A stretch of 64,000 nucleotides of DNA from Hoylesella nanceiensis DSM 19126 = JCM 15639 (GTDB lineage: Bacteria; Bacteroidota; Bacteroidia; Bacteroidales; Bacteroidaceae), in the NCBI RefSeq assembly GCF_000379965.1, contig NZ_KB904327.1:372001-436000 (forward strand), written 5' to 3'. The notes under the pieces are model-generated. The model was not told the origin of the DNA and did no database searches. It saw nothing but the letters and a program-made list of their open reading frames with translations. Shown here one piece after another: positions 35,257-45,964 of this stretch (positions within the stretch are counted from its first letter, which is position 1; every line of letters starts with the position of its first letter). The translations under genes and the position numbers were made by a program.

Positions 35257-36906
35257 ATGGCAGAAAAATTAGTTCCCAACTACATATTTGAATCGAGTTG
35301 GGAAGTTTGTAACAAAGTAGGTGGTATATATACTGTGCTTTCTACACGTGCAAAAACGTTACAAGAGAGATTTAAAGACCATCTAATTTTTATTGGTCCA
35401 GATTGCTGGAAAGAAAATGAATGTCCGTATTTCACTGAAGATAAAAAGCTTTTTAAAGATTGGAAAAAGCAACTTCCTGAAGACTTAAATTTAAGAATTG
35501 GAAGGTGGAATATACCCGGAAGCCCTATTGCAATACTTGTAGATTTTTCTACATTCTATAAAGATAAAGACAAAATATATACTGAAATATGGGAGAACTT
35601 TGGCGTAGATAGCTTGCACGCCTATGGAGATTACGATGAAGCATCAATGTTTTCATATGCAGCAGCACGTGTTGTCGAATCTTTCTACCATTATTATATT
35701 AAGGAGAATCAAAAGGTTATCTATCACGGAAACGAATGGATGACTTGCATGGGTCTATTATATTTACGTTTGCATCTACCACAGGTAGCTACCATTTTTA
35801 CAACTCACGCAACAAGCATCGGTAGAAGTATCGCAGGAAATAATAAACCTCTCTACCAATATTTAGAGGCTTACAATGGCAACCAAATGGCAGATGAGTT
35901 GAACATGCAAAGTAAACATTCGATAGAACGACAAACTTCGCATAATGTAGATTGCTTTACTACAGTAAGTGATATCACAGCTTTAGAATGTAAAGAATTG
36001 TTAGACCGTGACGTTGATGTGGTTCTTCCAAACGGATTTGAAGACGATTTTGTCCCTAAAGGAAGTAGTTTTACTTCTAAAAGAAAGAAAGCAAGAGAAA
36101 CTTTACTAAGAGTTGCTAATGCTCTAACAGGAAAAGAATTCAGTAATGACGCTCTTCTTGTATCAACAAGTGGTAGATACGAGTTTAGAAATAAAGGAAT
36201 TGACGTTTTTGTTGAAGCTATTAACAAGCTTCGATTCGATTCTAATTTAAAGAAAGAGGTTATTGCTTTCATTGAAGTTCCAGCTTGGGTACATAGTGCA
36301 AGAAAAGATTTAGCAGATCGTTTAGCTAAGTCAACAACTTACACAACTCCATTAGAGCAACCTTATATCACACATTGGTTGAATCAAATGAATAAAGATA
36401 ATGTTCTAAATATGTTGCATTCATTTGGTTTTCACAATAAACAAGAAGAGAATGTTAGTATAATATTTATCCCATCTTACTTAAACAGTAATGATGGAAT
36501 ATTGAATATGAGTTATTATGATTTAATTCTTGGAAACGACCTTTGTGTTTATCCTTCCTATTATGAGCCATGGGGATACACTCCTCTTGAAGCTGTTGCA
36601 TTCAAAGTACCTTGCATCACGACCAATTTAGCAGGCTTTGGATTATGGGTAGAAGGATTGAAAGGATTTGAGAACGACATTATTAGTGGTGTAAAAGTAA
36701 TCAATAGAACCGACTATAACTATTGGGATGTCGCAGAAGAGATTAAAAACACTATTATTAAATATTCAACATTGAACGATGAAGATATTAAGAAGGCACG
36801 TAACAATGCTTACAAAATATCTAAGAAAGCATTGTGGAATAAGTTCATAGCCTACTATGATACAGCTTATGACAAAGCACTTAGAAAGGCAATAGAGAGA
36901 AATTAA
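35257..36906 (+). CDS. Glycogen/starch synthase, GT3-like
   Basis: A 549-residue glycosyltransferase that adds glucose to glycogen. The N-terminus ([22 protein letters not shown]) carries the KVGG-type donor loop. [14 protein letters not shown] and [23 protein letters not shown] follow, and near the C-terminus is the acceptor motif [31 protein letters not shown]. The E-PWGYTP form resembles eukaryotic GYS (GT3) enzymes, which use UDP-glucose, more than bacterial GlgA (GT5). The phosphorylase gene follows after 35 bp, so synthesis and breakdown share a transcript. Confidence 0.9.
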   Translation: MAEKLVPNYIFESSWEVCNKVGGIYTVLSTRAKTLQERFKDHLIFIGPDCWKENECPYFTEDKKLFKDWKKQLPEDLNLRIGRWNIPGSPIAILVDFSTFYKDKDKIYTEIWENFGVDSLHAYGDYDEASMFSYAAARVVESFYHYYIKENQKVIYHGNEWMTCMGLLYLRLHLPQVATIFTTHATSIGRSIAGNNKPLYQYLEAYNGNQMADELNMQSKHSIERQTSHNVDCFTTVSDITALECKELLDRDVDVVLPNGFEDDFVPKGSSFTSKRKKARETLLRVANALTGKEFSNDALLVSTSGRYEFRNKGIDVFVEAINKLRFDSNLKKEVIAFIEVPAWVHSARKDLADRLAKSTTYTTPLEQPYITHWLNQMNKDNVLNMLHSFGFHNKQEENVSIIFIPSYLNSNDGILNMSYYDLILGNDLCVYPSYYEPWGYTPLEAVAFKVPCITTNLAGFGLWVEGLKGFENDIISGVKVINRTDYNYWDVAEEIKNTIIKYSTLNDEDIKKARNNAYKISKKALWNKFIAYYDTAYDKALRKAIERN

Positions 36907-36941
36907 CAACAAAATTTATACATAAACGAATATCGAAATTT

Positions 36942-39503
36942 ATGAAAATCAAAGCAGATTACACCAATACTCCTCAATGGAAAGAGATTACTATCAAGTC
37001 AAATCTCCCAGAAGAACTAAAGTGTTTAGATGAACTTGCACACAACCTATGGTGGGCTTGGAATTATGATGCACAAAATCTTTTCCAAAGCCTTGATGAA
37101 GAATTATACCAAGAGGTACAAGGAAATCCGGTATTATTGCTCGATCGTTTAAGTTACGACAGAAAAGTTGCAGTAACAAAAGACAAGGCAATGATGAAGA
37201 AAGTGAAGGATGTATACAAGAAATTCCGCACTTACATGGATGTAAAGCCAAATAGCAAGCGTCCTTCTGTTGCCTATTTCTGTATGGAATATGGTCTAAA
37301 CCAAACCTTAAAGATATATTCTGGTGGTTTAGGTGTACTTGCAGGCGATTATATTAAAGAAGCATCAGACAGTAATGTCGACATGTGTGCAGTTGGTTTC
37401 TTATATCGCTATGGCTACTTCACACAGTCATTAAGCATCGACGGACAACAAATTGCACAATATAACGCTCAAAACTTTAACTCGTTACCTATCGAACGTG
37501 TTTACGATAACAATGGCGAACCAATGGTAGTTGAGGTTCCCTACCTTAATTATCACGTACACGCATATGTATGGTGCGCGAATGTTGGTCGTATCAAACT
37601 ATATCTTCTAGATACAGATAACAACCTTAACTCAGATTTCGACAGACCAATTACTCACTCATTATATGGTGGTGACTGGGAAAACCGTTTAAAACAAGAG
37701 ATTCTTCTTGGTATTGGTGGTATGCTAATGCTTAAGAAATTAGGTATAAAGAAAGATATTTATCACTGTAATGAAGGTCACGCAGCTCTTTGTAACTTAC
37801 AAAGACTATGCGATTATGTAGACAGCGGGCTTTCATTTAACCAGGCTATGGAACTCGTTCGTGCATCTTCTCTTTATACAGTGCACACTCCTGTTCCTGC
37901 AGGACACGACTATTTCGATGAGAGTTTATTTGGTAAATATATGGGAGGTTACCCATCTCGCCTAGGAATTTCATGGGACGAATTTATTGGAATGGGTAGA
38001 GAAAATCCAGACGATCATAACGAACGTTTCTGTTTATCAACATTTGCTTGTAACACTTGTCAAGAAGTTAATGGTGTAAGTAAGCTTCATGGTTGGGTAA
38101 GTCAAAAGATGTTTGCTAACATTTGGAGAGGCTACTACCCAGAAGAAAATCACGTTGGCTATGTAACCAATGGCGTTCACTTACCTACTTGGACTTCTTC
38201 TGAATTCCGTGAATTATACGATAAGTACTTTGACAAGAACTTCATTAACGACCAAAGTAACGAAAGTATTTGGCATGGTATATACAATTGCCCAGATGCA
38301 GAGATATGGGAAACTCGTATGACCTTAAAGAAGAAGCTTATTAAGTATATCCGTGAGAAGTTTACTCAAAACTGGTTGAAGAACCAAGGTGACCCATCTC
38401 GTGTTATGTCGCTATTAGAACGCATCAATCCAAATGCGCTAATGATTGGTTTCTGCCGTCGTTTTGCAACCTACAAACGTGCTCACCTTCTTTTCACAGA
38501 CCTAGATAGACTTGCTAAAATCGTTAATAACCCTGAGCGTCCTGTATTGTTCTTCTTCTCAGGAAAGGCACACCCAGCAGACGGAGCAGGCCAAGGACTC
38601 ATCAAACGTATATATGAAATTAGCCAACGTCCTGAGTTCTTAGGCAAGATTATCTTCTTGGAAGACTACGATATGCAACTTGCTCGTCGCTTAGTTTCAG
38701 GTGTCGATATTTGGATGAACACTCCAACAAGACCTCTAGAAGCTTCTGGTACATCAGGAGAAAAGGCTGAAATGAATGGTGTTGTTAACCTTTCTGTTTT
38801 AGATGGTTGGTGGCTTGAAGGCTATCGTGAAGGTGCAGGATGGGCATTAACAGAAAAACGTACTTATGATAACCAAGAATATCAAGACCAATTAGATGCA
38901 GCAACTATCTATGGTCTATTAGAAAACGATATTCTACCAATGTACTATGCTAAAAACCAACAAGGATTTAGCGAAGAATGGATTAAGGTTATTAAGAACT
39001 CTATAGCAACTATTGCTCCTCATTACACAATGAAACGTCAGTTAGACGATTACTTTGAAAAGTTCTATAACAAAGAAGCAAAACGCTTTAAAGAACTATC
39101 GGCTAACGATAACGCTCTTGCTAAGGAAATTGCACTATGGAAAGAGACTGTTGCAGAGCGTTGGGATTCTATTCATGTAGTGTCTCAAGAGGCTAATACT
39201 CTTATTGATGGAGTTGAAACAGGTGTTCCATACAAACTAAGATATGTCATTGACGAACAAGGTTTGAATGATGCTATAGGACTAGAGCTTGTTGCTTTGA
39301 AGGGTGTTCAAGGTCAAGACGATCGTGAACTATACAGTATTCACCAATTCGAAATGGTTGGTAACGAAGGAAATCTTTATACTTTCGAAGCTAATATCGA
39401 ACCTGCAAAGGCTGGGGCATATCGAATTGCTGTTCGTATGTATCCTAAGAACGAGCACTTACCACACAAACAAGACTTCTGTTACATTAAATGGCTCAAC
39501 TAA
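36942..39503 (+). CDS. glgP: Alpha-glucan (glycogen) phosphorylase, GT35
   Basis: An 853-residue enzyme that releases glucose-1-phosphate from glycogen with PLP as cofactor. The N-terminus ([21 protein letters not shown]) and [34 protein letters not shown] belong to the short bacterial phosphorylase group. The PLP-lysine region is [28 protein letters not shown] at about 603-630, with the catalytic lysine kept. The C-terminal 100 residues are a beta-rich extension. It is cotranscribed with the synthase and ends in a strong terminator. Confidence 0.93.
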   Translation: MKIKADYTNTPQWKEITIKSNLPEELKCLDELAHNLWWAWNYDAQNLFQSLDEELYQEVQGNPVLLLDRLSYDRKVAVTKDKAMMKKVKDVYKKFRTYMDVKPNSKRPSVAYFCMEYGLNQTLKIYSGGLGVLAGDYIKEASDSNVDMCAVGFLYRYGYFTQSLSIDGQQIAQYNAQNFNSLPIERVYDNNGEPMVVEVPYLNYHVHAYVWCANVGRIKLYLLDTDNNLNSDFDRPITHSLYGGDWENRLKQEILLGIGGMLMLKKLGIKKDIYHCNEGHAALCNLQRLCDYVDSGLSFNQAMELVRASSLYTVHTPVPAGHDYFDESLFGKYMGGYPSRLGISWDEFIGMGRENPDDHNERFCLSTFACNTCQEVNGVSKLHGWVSQKMFANIWRGYYPEENHVGYVTNGVHLPTWTSSEFRELYDKYFDKNFINDQSNESIWHGIYNCPDAEIWETRMTLKKKLIKYIREKFTQNWLKNQGDPSRVMSLLERINPNALMIGFCRRFATYKRAHLLFTDLDRLAKIVNNPERPVLFFFSGKAHPADGAGQGLIKRIYEISQRPEFLGKIIFLEDYDMQLARRLVSGVDIWMNTPTRPLEASGTSGEKAEMNGVVNLSVLDGWWLEGYREGAGWALTEKRTYDNQEYQDQLDAATIYGLLENDILPMYYAKNQQGFSEEWIKVIKNSIATIAPHYTMKRQLDDYFEKFYNKEAKRFKELSANDNALAKEIALWKETVAERWDSIHVVSQEANTLIDGVETGVPYKLRYVIDEQGLNDAIGLELVALKGVQGQDDRELYSIHQFEMVGNEGNLYTFEANIEPAKAGAYRIAVRMYPKNEHLPHKQDFCYIKWLN

Positions 39504-39530
39504 AAGCACTTTTGTAGCATTTAGATAACA

Positions 39531-39594
39531 AAGAAGATTCTATAACGTTTTTGAATATATTTCATTCAGATTCATTATAGAATCTTCTTTTTTC
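39531..39594 (+). terminator. Terminator after glgP
   Basis: A perfect 15-bp inverted repeat: AAGAAGATTCTATAA (39531-39545) and TTATAGAATCTTCTT (39575-39589), loop of 29 bases, followed by T5. The first arm also starts with A residues, so it might work on both strands. Confidence 0.8.
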
Positions 39595-39787
39595 ATACCT
39601 ACCCATTTCTTAAATATATTAGAACAGAGATTTTTACACACCACTCTCCTTTTCTTATTCCACTATCTCCCTACCCTTTTATTTACCAAACTATACAAAC
39701 ACGACACCACAAAAGCCCCAAGCCTCTTCATTCTTTTCTCTTCTCTTATAACTCCTTCACCATCATAACATTTACTAATCATAATCT

Positions 39788-39875
39788 AAAAGCCATCATT
39801 TTACACAACAAAAGCAGTGGGATTAGATGATAAAAGTATTAAGTTTGCATGCTAATAGCACTTTAATTACAATTT
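39788..39875. repeat. 22-bp phased A-tract repeat array, copy 4
   Basis: A-tracts start at 39788, 39810, 39832 and 39854, exactly 22 bp apart (AAAAGCCATCATTTTA, AAAAGCAGTGGGATTA, AAAAGTATTAAGTTTG, AATAGCACTTTAATTA). The units are more diverged than in copies 1 and 2 but keep the phase. The gap 39595-40049 otherwise has a C/T-rich segment (about 39630-39770) and the TrmH gene promoter; nothing else is seen. Confidence 0.6.
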
Positions 39876-40049
39876 CGTTAAGCGTCTCTTCAATATAATT
39901 ATACGTTTATATTATCAAAAATCAAGAAGTGATATCCTTCAGAAGTAAGATGGTTCATATATCATTCCACTGAGTTATTCTACTTTAGAGTAGTTTCTTA
40001 ATTTGCAATTATTTCAATTTCTTTCGTTCTTAATATCATTTTATTTCTT

Positions 40050-40057
40050 TATCTTTG
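40050..40057 (+). promoter_or_regulatory. Bacteroidetes -7 promoter element for the TrmH-type gene
   Basis: TATCTTTG matches TAnnTTTG, 19 bases before the ATG at 40077. A TTTC at 40022-40025 is a possible weak -33 box (24 bp spacing). Confidence 0.55.
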
Positions 40058-40076
40058 CAGTATAACAACCATAAAA

Positions 40077-40826
40077 ATGCTAAGTAAGAATAAGATCAAA
40101 TTCATTCGTTCGCTTGAACTCAAGAAAAATAGACAGCAAGAGTGCTTATTTGTTGCCGAAGGACCAAAGGTTGTTGCTGACCTTTTGACAAGAGTAAAGG
40201 CACACACGATATTCTCTACTCCCTCAAGAATCAAAGAATTCTCGAGCGAACAAGCTGATAATATCATAGAAATAACCGATTCTGAATTGGCAAAGATTAG
40301 CTTTTTGCAACATCCTCAACAAGTTCTAGCAGTGTTTCCTTTCTTGCCTTCAACTGAAGCAACACCACAAAATGAATTGATCTTAGCATTAGATGGTGTG
40401 CAAGACCCAGGAAATTTAGGTACAATTATACGCATTGCCGACTGGTTTGGCATTAAAAATATAATGTGTAGTGAAGACACTGTTGATGTTTACAATCCTA
40501 AAGTAATACAAGCAAGTATGGGAAGTGTTGCACAAGTGTCGGTGAATTATTGCGATTTAAAAAGATTTATAGAAAAGATTTCACCTGAAGTCCCAGTATA
40601 TGGAACATGCTTAGATGGCGAAAATATCTATAATCAAAAGCTTTCTAGCAAAGGAATTATCGTAATGGGAAATGAGGGTAAAGGTGTATCTACTGCTATA
40701 AAGCAGCTATTTACACACAAACTATTAATTCCTAACTATCACCCCCAGAGCGCAATTGATAGTTTAAATGTAGCCATAGCAACAGCTATTACATGTGCAG
40801 AGTTTAAAAGACAGGATTTAGTATGA
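40077..40826 (+). CDS. TrmH/SpoU-family RNA 2'-O-methyltransferase
   Basis: A 249-residue methyltransferase. The N-terminal substrate-binding domain starts KFIRSLELKKNRQQECLFVAEGPKVV, as in the RlmB/TsnR group. The SPOUT knot motifs are LALDGVQDPGNLGTIIRIADWFG (motif 1, about 101-123), IIVMGNEGKGVS (motif 2, about 196-207) and IDSLNVAIATAITCAEF (motif 3). It methylates a ribose in rRNA or tRNA; the target base is not predictable. Its stop overlaps the next gene's ATG (ATGA). Confidence 0.9.
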   Translation: MLSKNKIKFIRSLELKKNRQQECLFVAEGPKVVADLLTRVKAHTIFSTPSRIKEFSSEQADNIIEITDSELAKISFLQHPQQVLAVFPFLPSTEATPQNELILALDGVQDPGNLGTIIRIADWFGIKNIMCSEDTVDVYNPKVIQASMGSVAQVSVNYCDLKRFIEKISPEVPVYGTCLDGENIYNQKLSSKGIIVMGNEGKGVSTAIKQLFTHKLLIPNYHPQSAIDSLNVAIATAITCAEFKRQDLV

Positions 40827-41737
40827 AGAAATTAATACGTCAAAAGAGTATTCCAGCCATTGTAAAATATGCGCTAACTCAAATGCTAAAAGCTAAAAAG
40901 AAAGAAGTAAAAGCAGTTGCTCCATGGATTGTTATCACTTCTTTTCTATTTTCAATCCTCATTACTTACGCCCCTTTTATAACGATAGAAACTCTCATCA
41001 GTTTAAAAGATATAACGCAAAATGCCATTTTATTATCGGCGATGACACTTCTTGTTGTTCTGTCGTTCTCTGCTTTTGTCGCTCAAGTAGTAAGTAATAT
41101 CAATAAACAGAAATGGCTTTTCAACCTAAAACGAGTGCTTAAATTCTCAGCTTTCTATTGCGTTTTAAGCATATTATACGGCAGCTTTGGGGCATTTTTA
41201 TATTTCCGTTATACACTAAACGCCATTCAGCTGCCTATAGATAAAATGCAAGAGGCATCTCCTTTATGGTATATTGTATCATACATCGCCACAGGTTTGG
41301 TTATTATCTTCTTGATCATTTTACCAAGTATATATCTCTTTGCAAATCATATGTTTAACCCTTCAGATAAATTAACACGCAAGTTAGGGGTTAAATATCT
41401 CATAGGAATGAAAAATATAGGTCTATTAATAACAGTATCATTTGCCATCTTGTTAGTGGGAACATGTTTCGGTGGTCTTATTACGCTACCTACAACCATT
41501 ATAACATTTGCCAAATTGTTTTCTTTAGATGGTGTTCTTGGTGGCGACCCTGCCAATCTACCAGATTATTTCACAGTCCTTATGATTATAAGTGGAACAT
41601 TATGCACTGCTTTATTATGCGGAATTGACATTTGGAAATTATTAGTATTAAAGCACATACATGTTAGAATTCACTCTAAAGAACAAGAAAAAGCATTAGT
41701 AAAACAACAGAAAAACAATAAAATTGAAATATATTAA
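40823..41737 (+). CDS. Hypothetical six-helix membrane protein
   Basis: A 304-residue inner-membrane protein. Six hydrophobic helices at about 35-55, 67-88, 106-128, 147-172, 195-222 and 245-268, with a basic N-terminus (KKLIRQKSIPAIVKYALTQMLKAKKKE) and a charged tail (HSKEQEKALVKQQKNNK). I recognise no transporter motif. It overlaps the methyltransferase stop by 4 bases, so coupled expression is likely; the fucosidase gene follows after 7 bp. Confidence 0.7.
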   Translation: MKKLIRQKSIPAIVKYALTQMLKAKKKEVKAVAPWIVITSFLFSILITYAPFITIETLISLKDITQNAILLSAMTLLVVLSFSAFVAQVVSNINKQKWLFNLKRVLKFSAFYCVLSILYGSFGAFLYFRYTLNAIQLPIDKMQEASPLWYIVSYIATGLVIIFLIILPSIYLFANHMFNPSDKLTRKLGVKYLIGMKNIGLLITVSFAILLVGTCFGGLITLPTTIITFAKLFSLDGVLGGDPANLPDYFTVLMIISGTLCTALLCGIDIWKLLVLKHIHVRIHSKEQEKALVKQQKNNKIEIY

Positions 41738-41744
41738 TAATGCA

Positions 41745-43994
41745 ATGAATAAAAAACAATCTTTAAAAAAGAAAGCCCCAGTAGCTATTTTACTAAGTCT
41801 TTTGACTGCTACTCCAATGAGTTTGTCGGCTCAAAATGGTGCTGACACAATTCAATATAGTAACACGATAAAGGTGTATAAAACAGACTCGCACGATGTT
41901 ATCATCAACAAAGCAGCTCATGTTGTGCCTAAACAAATACAACTTGATGCGCTTAGAAACGAGTTTATTGCCTTTATTCACATTGGACCAAACACCTTTA
42001 CACGCAAAGAATGGGGAACAGGAGAAGAGAATCCCAACATTTTTACTCCCAACAATCTAAACACCGACCAATGGTGTGAAGCCCTTAAAAATGCAGGAAT
42101 GCGTATGGTTGTATTAACAACAAAGCATCATGACGGCTTTGTGTTATGGCAAACACGATATACAAAACATGGTATTATGTCTTCACCATACAAGAATGGT
42201 AAAGGAGATATCATGAGAGATCTTGCAACATCTTGTAAGAAATATGGTTTAAAGTTAGGTGTTTATCTCTCACCAGCCGACTTATACCAAATGAAAGACG
42301 AAGGTTTGTATGGAAACTCAAGTAAAAAAACACTTAGAACAATACCTCGCCCAGTAGAAGGAAGACCATTTGCAAACAAAACAACTTTCCAATTTGAGGT
42401 TGATGATTATAACGAATATTTCTTAAATCAATTATTCGAACTCCTAACTGAATATGGAGATATTAGTGAAGTATGGTTTGATGGTGCTCACCCAAAGAAC
42501 AAAGGTGGACAAACATACGACTATCTTGCTTGGAAAAAGCTAATTAGAACACTTGCTCCTAATGCAGTTATCTTTGGTAAAGAAGATGTTAGATGGGCAG
42601 GAAATGAAGCTGGTGACACTCGAGAAACAGAGTGGAACGTTATCCCTTATCAACTAAATCCAAATGAAATGAATCGTTTCCACGATTTGATGGGTGTTGA
42701 TTTGGGTAGCAGAACTAAGCTTTTTGAAGCAAACTACCTACACTATCAACAAGCAGAGGTTGATACTTCGATAAGAGAGGGTTGGTTCTATAGAGACGAC
42801 GAAACCCAAAACGTACGTAGTGCAGACGATGTATTTGACATCTATGAACGCACAATTGGTGGTAACGCAACACTTATTTTAAACATTCCACCTAACAGAG
42901 AAGGACTCTTTTCTGCAAAAGATGTAGAGGTTTTAAATGAAGTTGGGAACAGAATTCGTAAGACCTACTCTACCAATCTTTTACAAAATGCAGTTAAAGC
43001 ACCAAAAGAACTCATTGATAATGATGACCAATCATATATAGACTACACAGAACCTATCGTGATTGAGCTGCCCAATACCATCAAAATAAACAGAATTGCT
43101 CTTCAAGAAGCAATTCTTAAACGCAGTGAAAGAGTTGAAGAACACGCTGTTGATGCATGGATAAACAACGAATGGAAAGAGATTGCACGTGCTACTAACA
43201 TTGGTTATAAGCGCATCTTACGTTTCAACGAGGTAGAAACAAATAAATTACGACTAAGAGTTTTGGCTTCAAGAGCAACTCCAGCGATAAGCACAATTTC
43301 TGCTTATTTCTACCAAGAACGCCCACCAATGCTTTCTATTTCAAAGAACAAAGAAGGCCTTGTTGAGATAACAGAAAAACAACAAGTGTTTAAATGGCAT
43401 GGTAAGAAGAAGGACCACACCAAGTCTTCGTTGGAATATAATATCTATTACACCACAGATGGTTCTACTCCTACCACAAAGAGCAAGTTGTATCAAAAGC
43501 CATTTGCATTCCCAACAAGTGGAACAATTAAGGCGGTTGCTATTGCAAAGAACGATAAAGGTGCTGTTACAACAGAGCAATTAGGTAAGACTAAGAAGCA
43601 TTGGAGAATAACAAGTGTAAGCAGTGTAACCGAAAAGTTTGATGCTCAAAATGTGATTGATGCCGACAAACAAAGCTATTGGCTAAGTAATGAAGGTAAG
43701 AAACAACACATCACCATTACACTTCCAACTATTGAAAAAATAAAGGGTATTGCTTATACTCCTCCTACAGATAACAAGAATGGAATGATTGAAGTGATGG
43801 ATGTTTATGCTAAGAATAAAAAAGGACAATGGATTCTTGTTGAAGAGATTGAATTTGGTAACCTTATCAATAGTCCAACTCAACGTTTCCACTCATTCAA
43901 AAAGCCATTCTTATCGAAAGAAATAATGATAGAGGCTAAAAGAATTGCAGGAAATGGCACACAAGCAGCCATTGCTGAAATAGACCTTTACTAA
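41745..43994 (+). CDS. Alpha-L-fucosidase (GH29) with carbohydrate-binding modules
   Basis: A 749-residue exported enzyme removing alpha-linked L-fucose from glycans. I start at the ATG at 41745, which gives a signal peptide (KKKAPVAILLSLLTATPMSLSAQ); the frame opens seven codons earlier at a TTG. The GH29 domain spans about 65-420: FIHIGPNTFTRKEWGTG, MVVLTTKHHDGFVLW, LGVYLSPADLY, ISEVWFDGAHP (the D is the likely nucleophile) and the closing LILNIPPNREGL. A first F5/8-type C domain follows, then a chitobiase-like C-terminal module (YNIYYTTDGSTPTTKS, IKAVAIAKN), and a second F5/8-type module ends the protein. No SusCD pair is near. Confidence 0.9.
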   Translation: MNKKQSLKKKAPVAILLSLLTATPMSLSAQNGADTIQYSNTIKVYKTDSHDVIINKAAHVVPKQIQLDALRNEFIAFIHIGPNTFTRKEWGTGEENPNIFTPNNLNTDQWCEALKNAGMRMVVLTTKHHDGFVLWQTRYTKHGIMSSPYKNGKGDIMRDLATSCKKYGLKLGVYLSPADLYQMKDEGLYGNSSKKTLRTIPRPVEGRPFANKTTFQFEVDDYNEYFLNQLFELLTEYGDISEVWFDGAHPKNKGGQTYDYLAWKKLIRTLAPNAVIFGKEDVRWAGNEAGDTRETEWNVIPYQLNPNEMNRFHDLMGVDLGSRTKLFEANYLHYQQAEVDTSIREGWFYRDDETQNVRSADDVFDIYERTIGGNATLILNIPPNREGLFSAKDVEVLNEVGNRIRKTYSTNLLQNAVKAPKELIDNDDQSYIDYTEPIVIELPNTIKINRIALQEAILKRSERVEEHAVDAWINNEWKEIARATNIGYKRILRFNEVETNKLRLRVLASRATPAISTISAYFYQERPPMLSISKNKEGLVEITEKQQVFKWHGKKKDHTKSSLEYNIYYTTDGSTPTTKSKLYQKPFAFPTSGTIKAVAIAKNDKGAVTTEQLGKTKKHWRITSVSSVTEKFDAQNVIDADKQSYWLSNEGKKQHITITLPTIEKIKGIAYTPPTDNKNGMIEVMDVYAKNKKGQWILVEEIEFGNLINSPTQRFHSFKKPFLSKEIMIEAKRIAGNGTQAAIAEIDLY

Positions 43995-44001
43995 GATTTT
44001 C

Positions 44002-44044
44002 AACACCGTTTCTATAGTTTTCATAGAGACGGTGTTTCTTTTTA
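44002..44044 (+). terminator. Terminator after the fucosidase gene
   Basis: AACACCGTTTCTAT (44002-44015) pairs with ATAGAGACGGTGTT (44023-44036) with one G-T pair, loop of 7 bases, followed by TCTTTTT. Confidence 0.85.
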
Positions 44045-44144
44045 ATCTATCATCTAAAACAAGCTGCATTCTCAATAAGACGAAAGTATGATTCAAAAGC
44101 AAAACAATTATCCCCAATTAGTAATAATCTTCTATTGTATTTGT

Positions 44145-44175
44145 TTTGTTATATTAATAAATTCTAGTACTTTTG
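44145..44175 (+). promoter_or_regulatory. Bacteroidetes promoter abutting the 5'-nucleotidase start codon
   Basis: TTTG at 44145-44148 and TACTTTTG at 44168-44175 are 19 bp apart, a full -33/-7 pair. Only four bases separate the -7 box from the ATG at 44180, so transcription should begin at or beside the start codon. Confidence 0.7.
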
Positions 44176-44179
44176 CACC

Positions 44180-45940
44180 ATGATAAGAATATCAATATTT
44201 TTCTTTTTACTATTATCTACTTGTGTAAAAACATTTGCAGAGAAGAAAACAGTAGACTTTCGAATAATACATACAACCGATATTCATGGTCACTTCTTTC
44301 CTTACGATTACATAAATCGCAAGCCTTTGTCTGGATCAGTAGCCAGAATTGCTAGCTATGTAGACTCTTTACGAAATATCTATGGTAATAAACTATTGCT
44401 TTTAGATAGCGGAGACATTCTACAAGGACAACCCACATCTTATTTTTACAATTTCCTTAACACCCAATCTCCAAACATTGCGGCATCAGTTATCAATTAT
44501 ATGAAATATGATGCTCAAACAATTGGAAACCATGATATTGAACCTGGACACAAAGTATACGACAAATGGATTTCAGAAGTGCAATGTCCTGTTTTAGGTG
44601 CAAATGTTTTAAACGCTGAAAAGAAATGCTACTTAACTCCATATACTATCATTCAACGTGATAATATCAAAATTGCAGTGTTGGGAATGTTAACTCCTGC
44701 GATTCCTTTTTGGCTGAATGAAAAGACGTGGAGTGGCTTATCTTTTGAGGATATCGTGACAACAACCCAACAATGGGTGGATACAATTCAAGAGAAAGAG
44801 CGTCCAGATATCATTATTGGACTATTCCATTCTGGACGAGATGGAGGTATAACAACCAATAAAATAAAGGAAGATGCGTCTTTTGATGTCGCAAAAAAGG
44901 TGAAAGGAATTGATTTAATTCTTTACGGACACGACCATACTCGCTTCCTTAAGAAAGTTATTTCAAACAATAATGATACAGTATTGTGCATTAATCCTTC
45001 GTGTTATGCTAAGGCTGTAGGTGATGTTCAAATTAGAATTGAAGTAGATTCAACTTTTAACAAAAGTACCAAACGAACAGAAAGAACTATTAAGAAGAGT
45101 GCTGAAGGCAAGATTGTCAATATTGAAAATCAGCCTATTAACGCTCAGTTTATGGCTCATTTCCAACCAGAAATTCAAAAGATAGATTCATTTATCAATA
45201 TAAAAGTAGGCACATTAACACATCCTATTTATAATAGAGATTGTTTTTTTGGTAGTGCTCCCTTTACAGATTTGATTCATAATCTACAATTGGAGATTAC
45301 AAAGGCGGACCTATCGTTTACAGCTCCACTTGGCTTTGATACTAAACTTGATGCTGGAGATATTCATATAAGCGACTTGTTCAATCTATATAAGTATGAA
45401 AATAAGATTTATATTCTTAATATGACGGGTGAAGAAATTAGAAAACACCTAGAATTAAGCTATGATCTTTGGACTAATACCATGCGCTCTTCAAAAGACC
45501 ATATCATGCAATTGGAAACTAAAAACCAACAAGATATGCAACGATATGGTTTCAAAAATCTAACATTCAACTTCGATAGTGCTGCAGGAATTGACTATAT
45601 TGTAGATGTAACTCAACCTGAAGGCAAGAAAGTAAAGATTCTTAAGTTTACCGATGGTAGACCTTTCGATGAAAAGAAATGGTATAAAGTGGCTATGAAT
45701 AGCTATCGAGGAAATGGCGGTGGAGAGCTTTTAACCAGAGGAGCAGGTATCGAACGCAAGAAAATTAAAGAGCGTATCGTATTTGAAAGCGATGACGACA
45801 TTCGCTATTACCTCTTAAAAAAGATTGAGAAAGAGAAGGTTATAACACCTAAACCCAACAATAATTGGAAGTTTGTTCCTTCAAAATGGACAAAGAAAGC
45901 CATTGAAAGAGACAAAGAACTCATCTTTAAAACTAAATAA
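44180..45940 (+). CDS. 5'-nucleotidase / 2',3'-cyclic phosphodiesterase family protein
   Basis: A 586-residue exported metallophosphoesterase. Signal peptide MIRISIFFFLLLSTCVKTFA. Metal-binding motifs: IIHTTDIHGHFFPYD (DxH), LLDSGDILQGQP (GD), QTIGNHDIEPG (GNHD), IIGLFHSGRDGG and LILYGHDHTRF (GHDH). The C-terminal substrate domain at about 365-560 includes FTAPLGFDT and VAMNSYRGNGGGELLTRGAG. It should remove phosphate from nucleotides or cyclic nucleotides in the periplasm. A Nudix enzyme and a purine permease follow. The only start that keeps the signal peptide lies four bases after the promoter. Confidence 0.9.
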   Translation: MIRISIFFFLLLSTCVKTFAEKKTVDFRIIHTTDIHGHFFPYDYINRKPLSGSVARIASYVDSLRNIYGNKLLLLDSGDILQGQPTSYFYNFLNTQSPNIAASVINYMKYDAQTIGNHDIEPGHKVYDKWISEVQCPVLGANVLNAEKKCYLTPYTIIQRDNIKIAVLGMLTPAIPFWLNEKTWSGLSFEDIVTTTQQWVDTIQEKERPDIIIGLFHSGRDGGITTNKIKEDASFDVAKKVKGIDLILYGHDHTRFLKKVISNNNDTVLCINPSCYAKAVGDVQIRIEVDSTFNKSTKRTERTIKKSAEGKIVNIENQPINAQFMAHFQPEIQKIDSFINIKVGTLTHPIYNRDCFFGSAPFTDLIHNLQLEITKADLSFTAPLGFDTKLDAGDIHISDLFNLYKYENKIYILNMTGEEIRKHLELSYDLWTNTMRSSKDHIMQLETKNQQDMQRYGFKNLTFNFDSAAGIDYIVDVTQPEGKKVKILKFTDGRPFDEKKWYKVAMNSYRGNGGGELLTRGAGIERKKIKERIVFESDDDIRYYLLKKIEKEKVITPKPNNNWKFVPSKWTKKAIERDKELIFKTK

Positions 45941-45964
45941 AAAGATTGTAATATATTCATAAGT

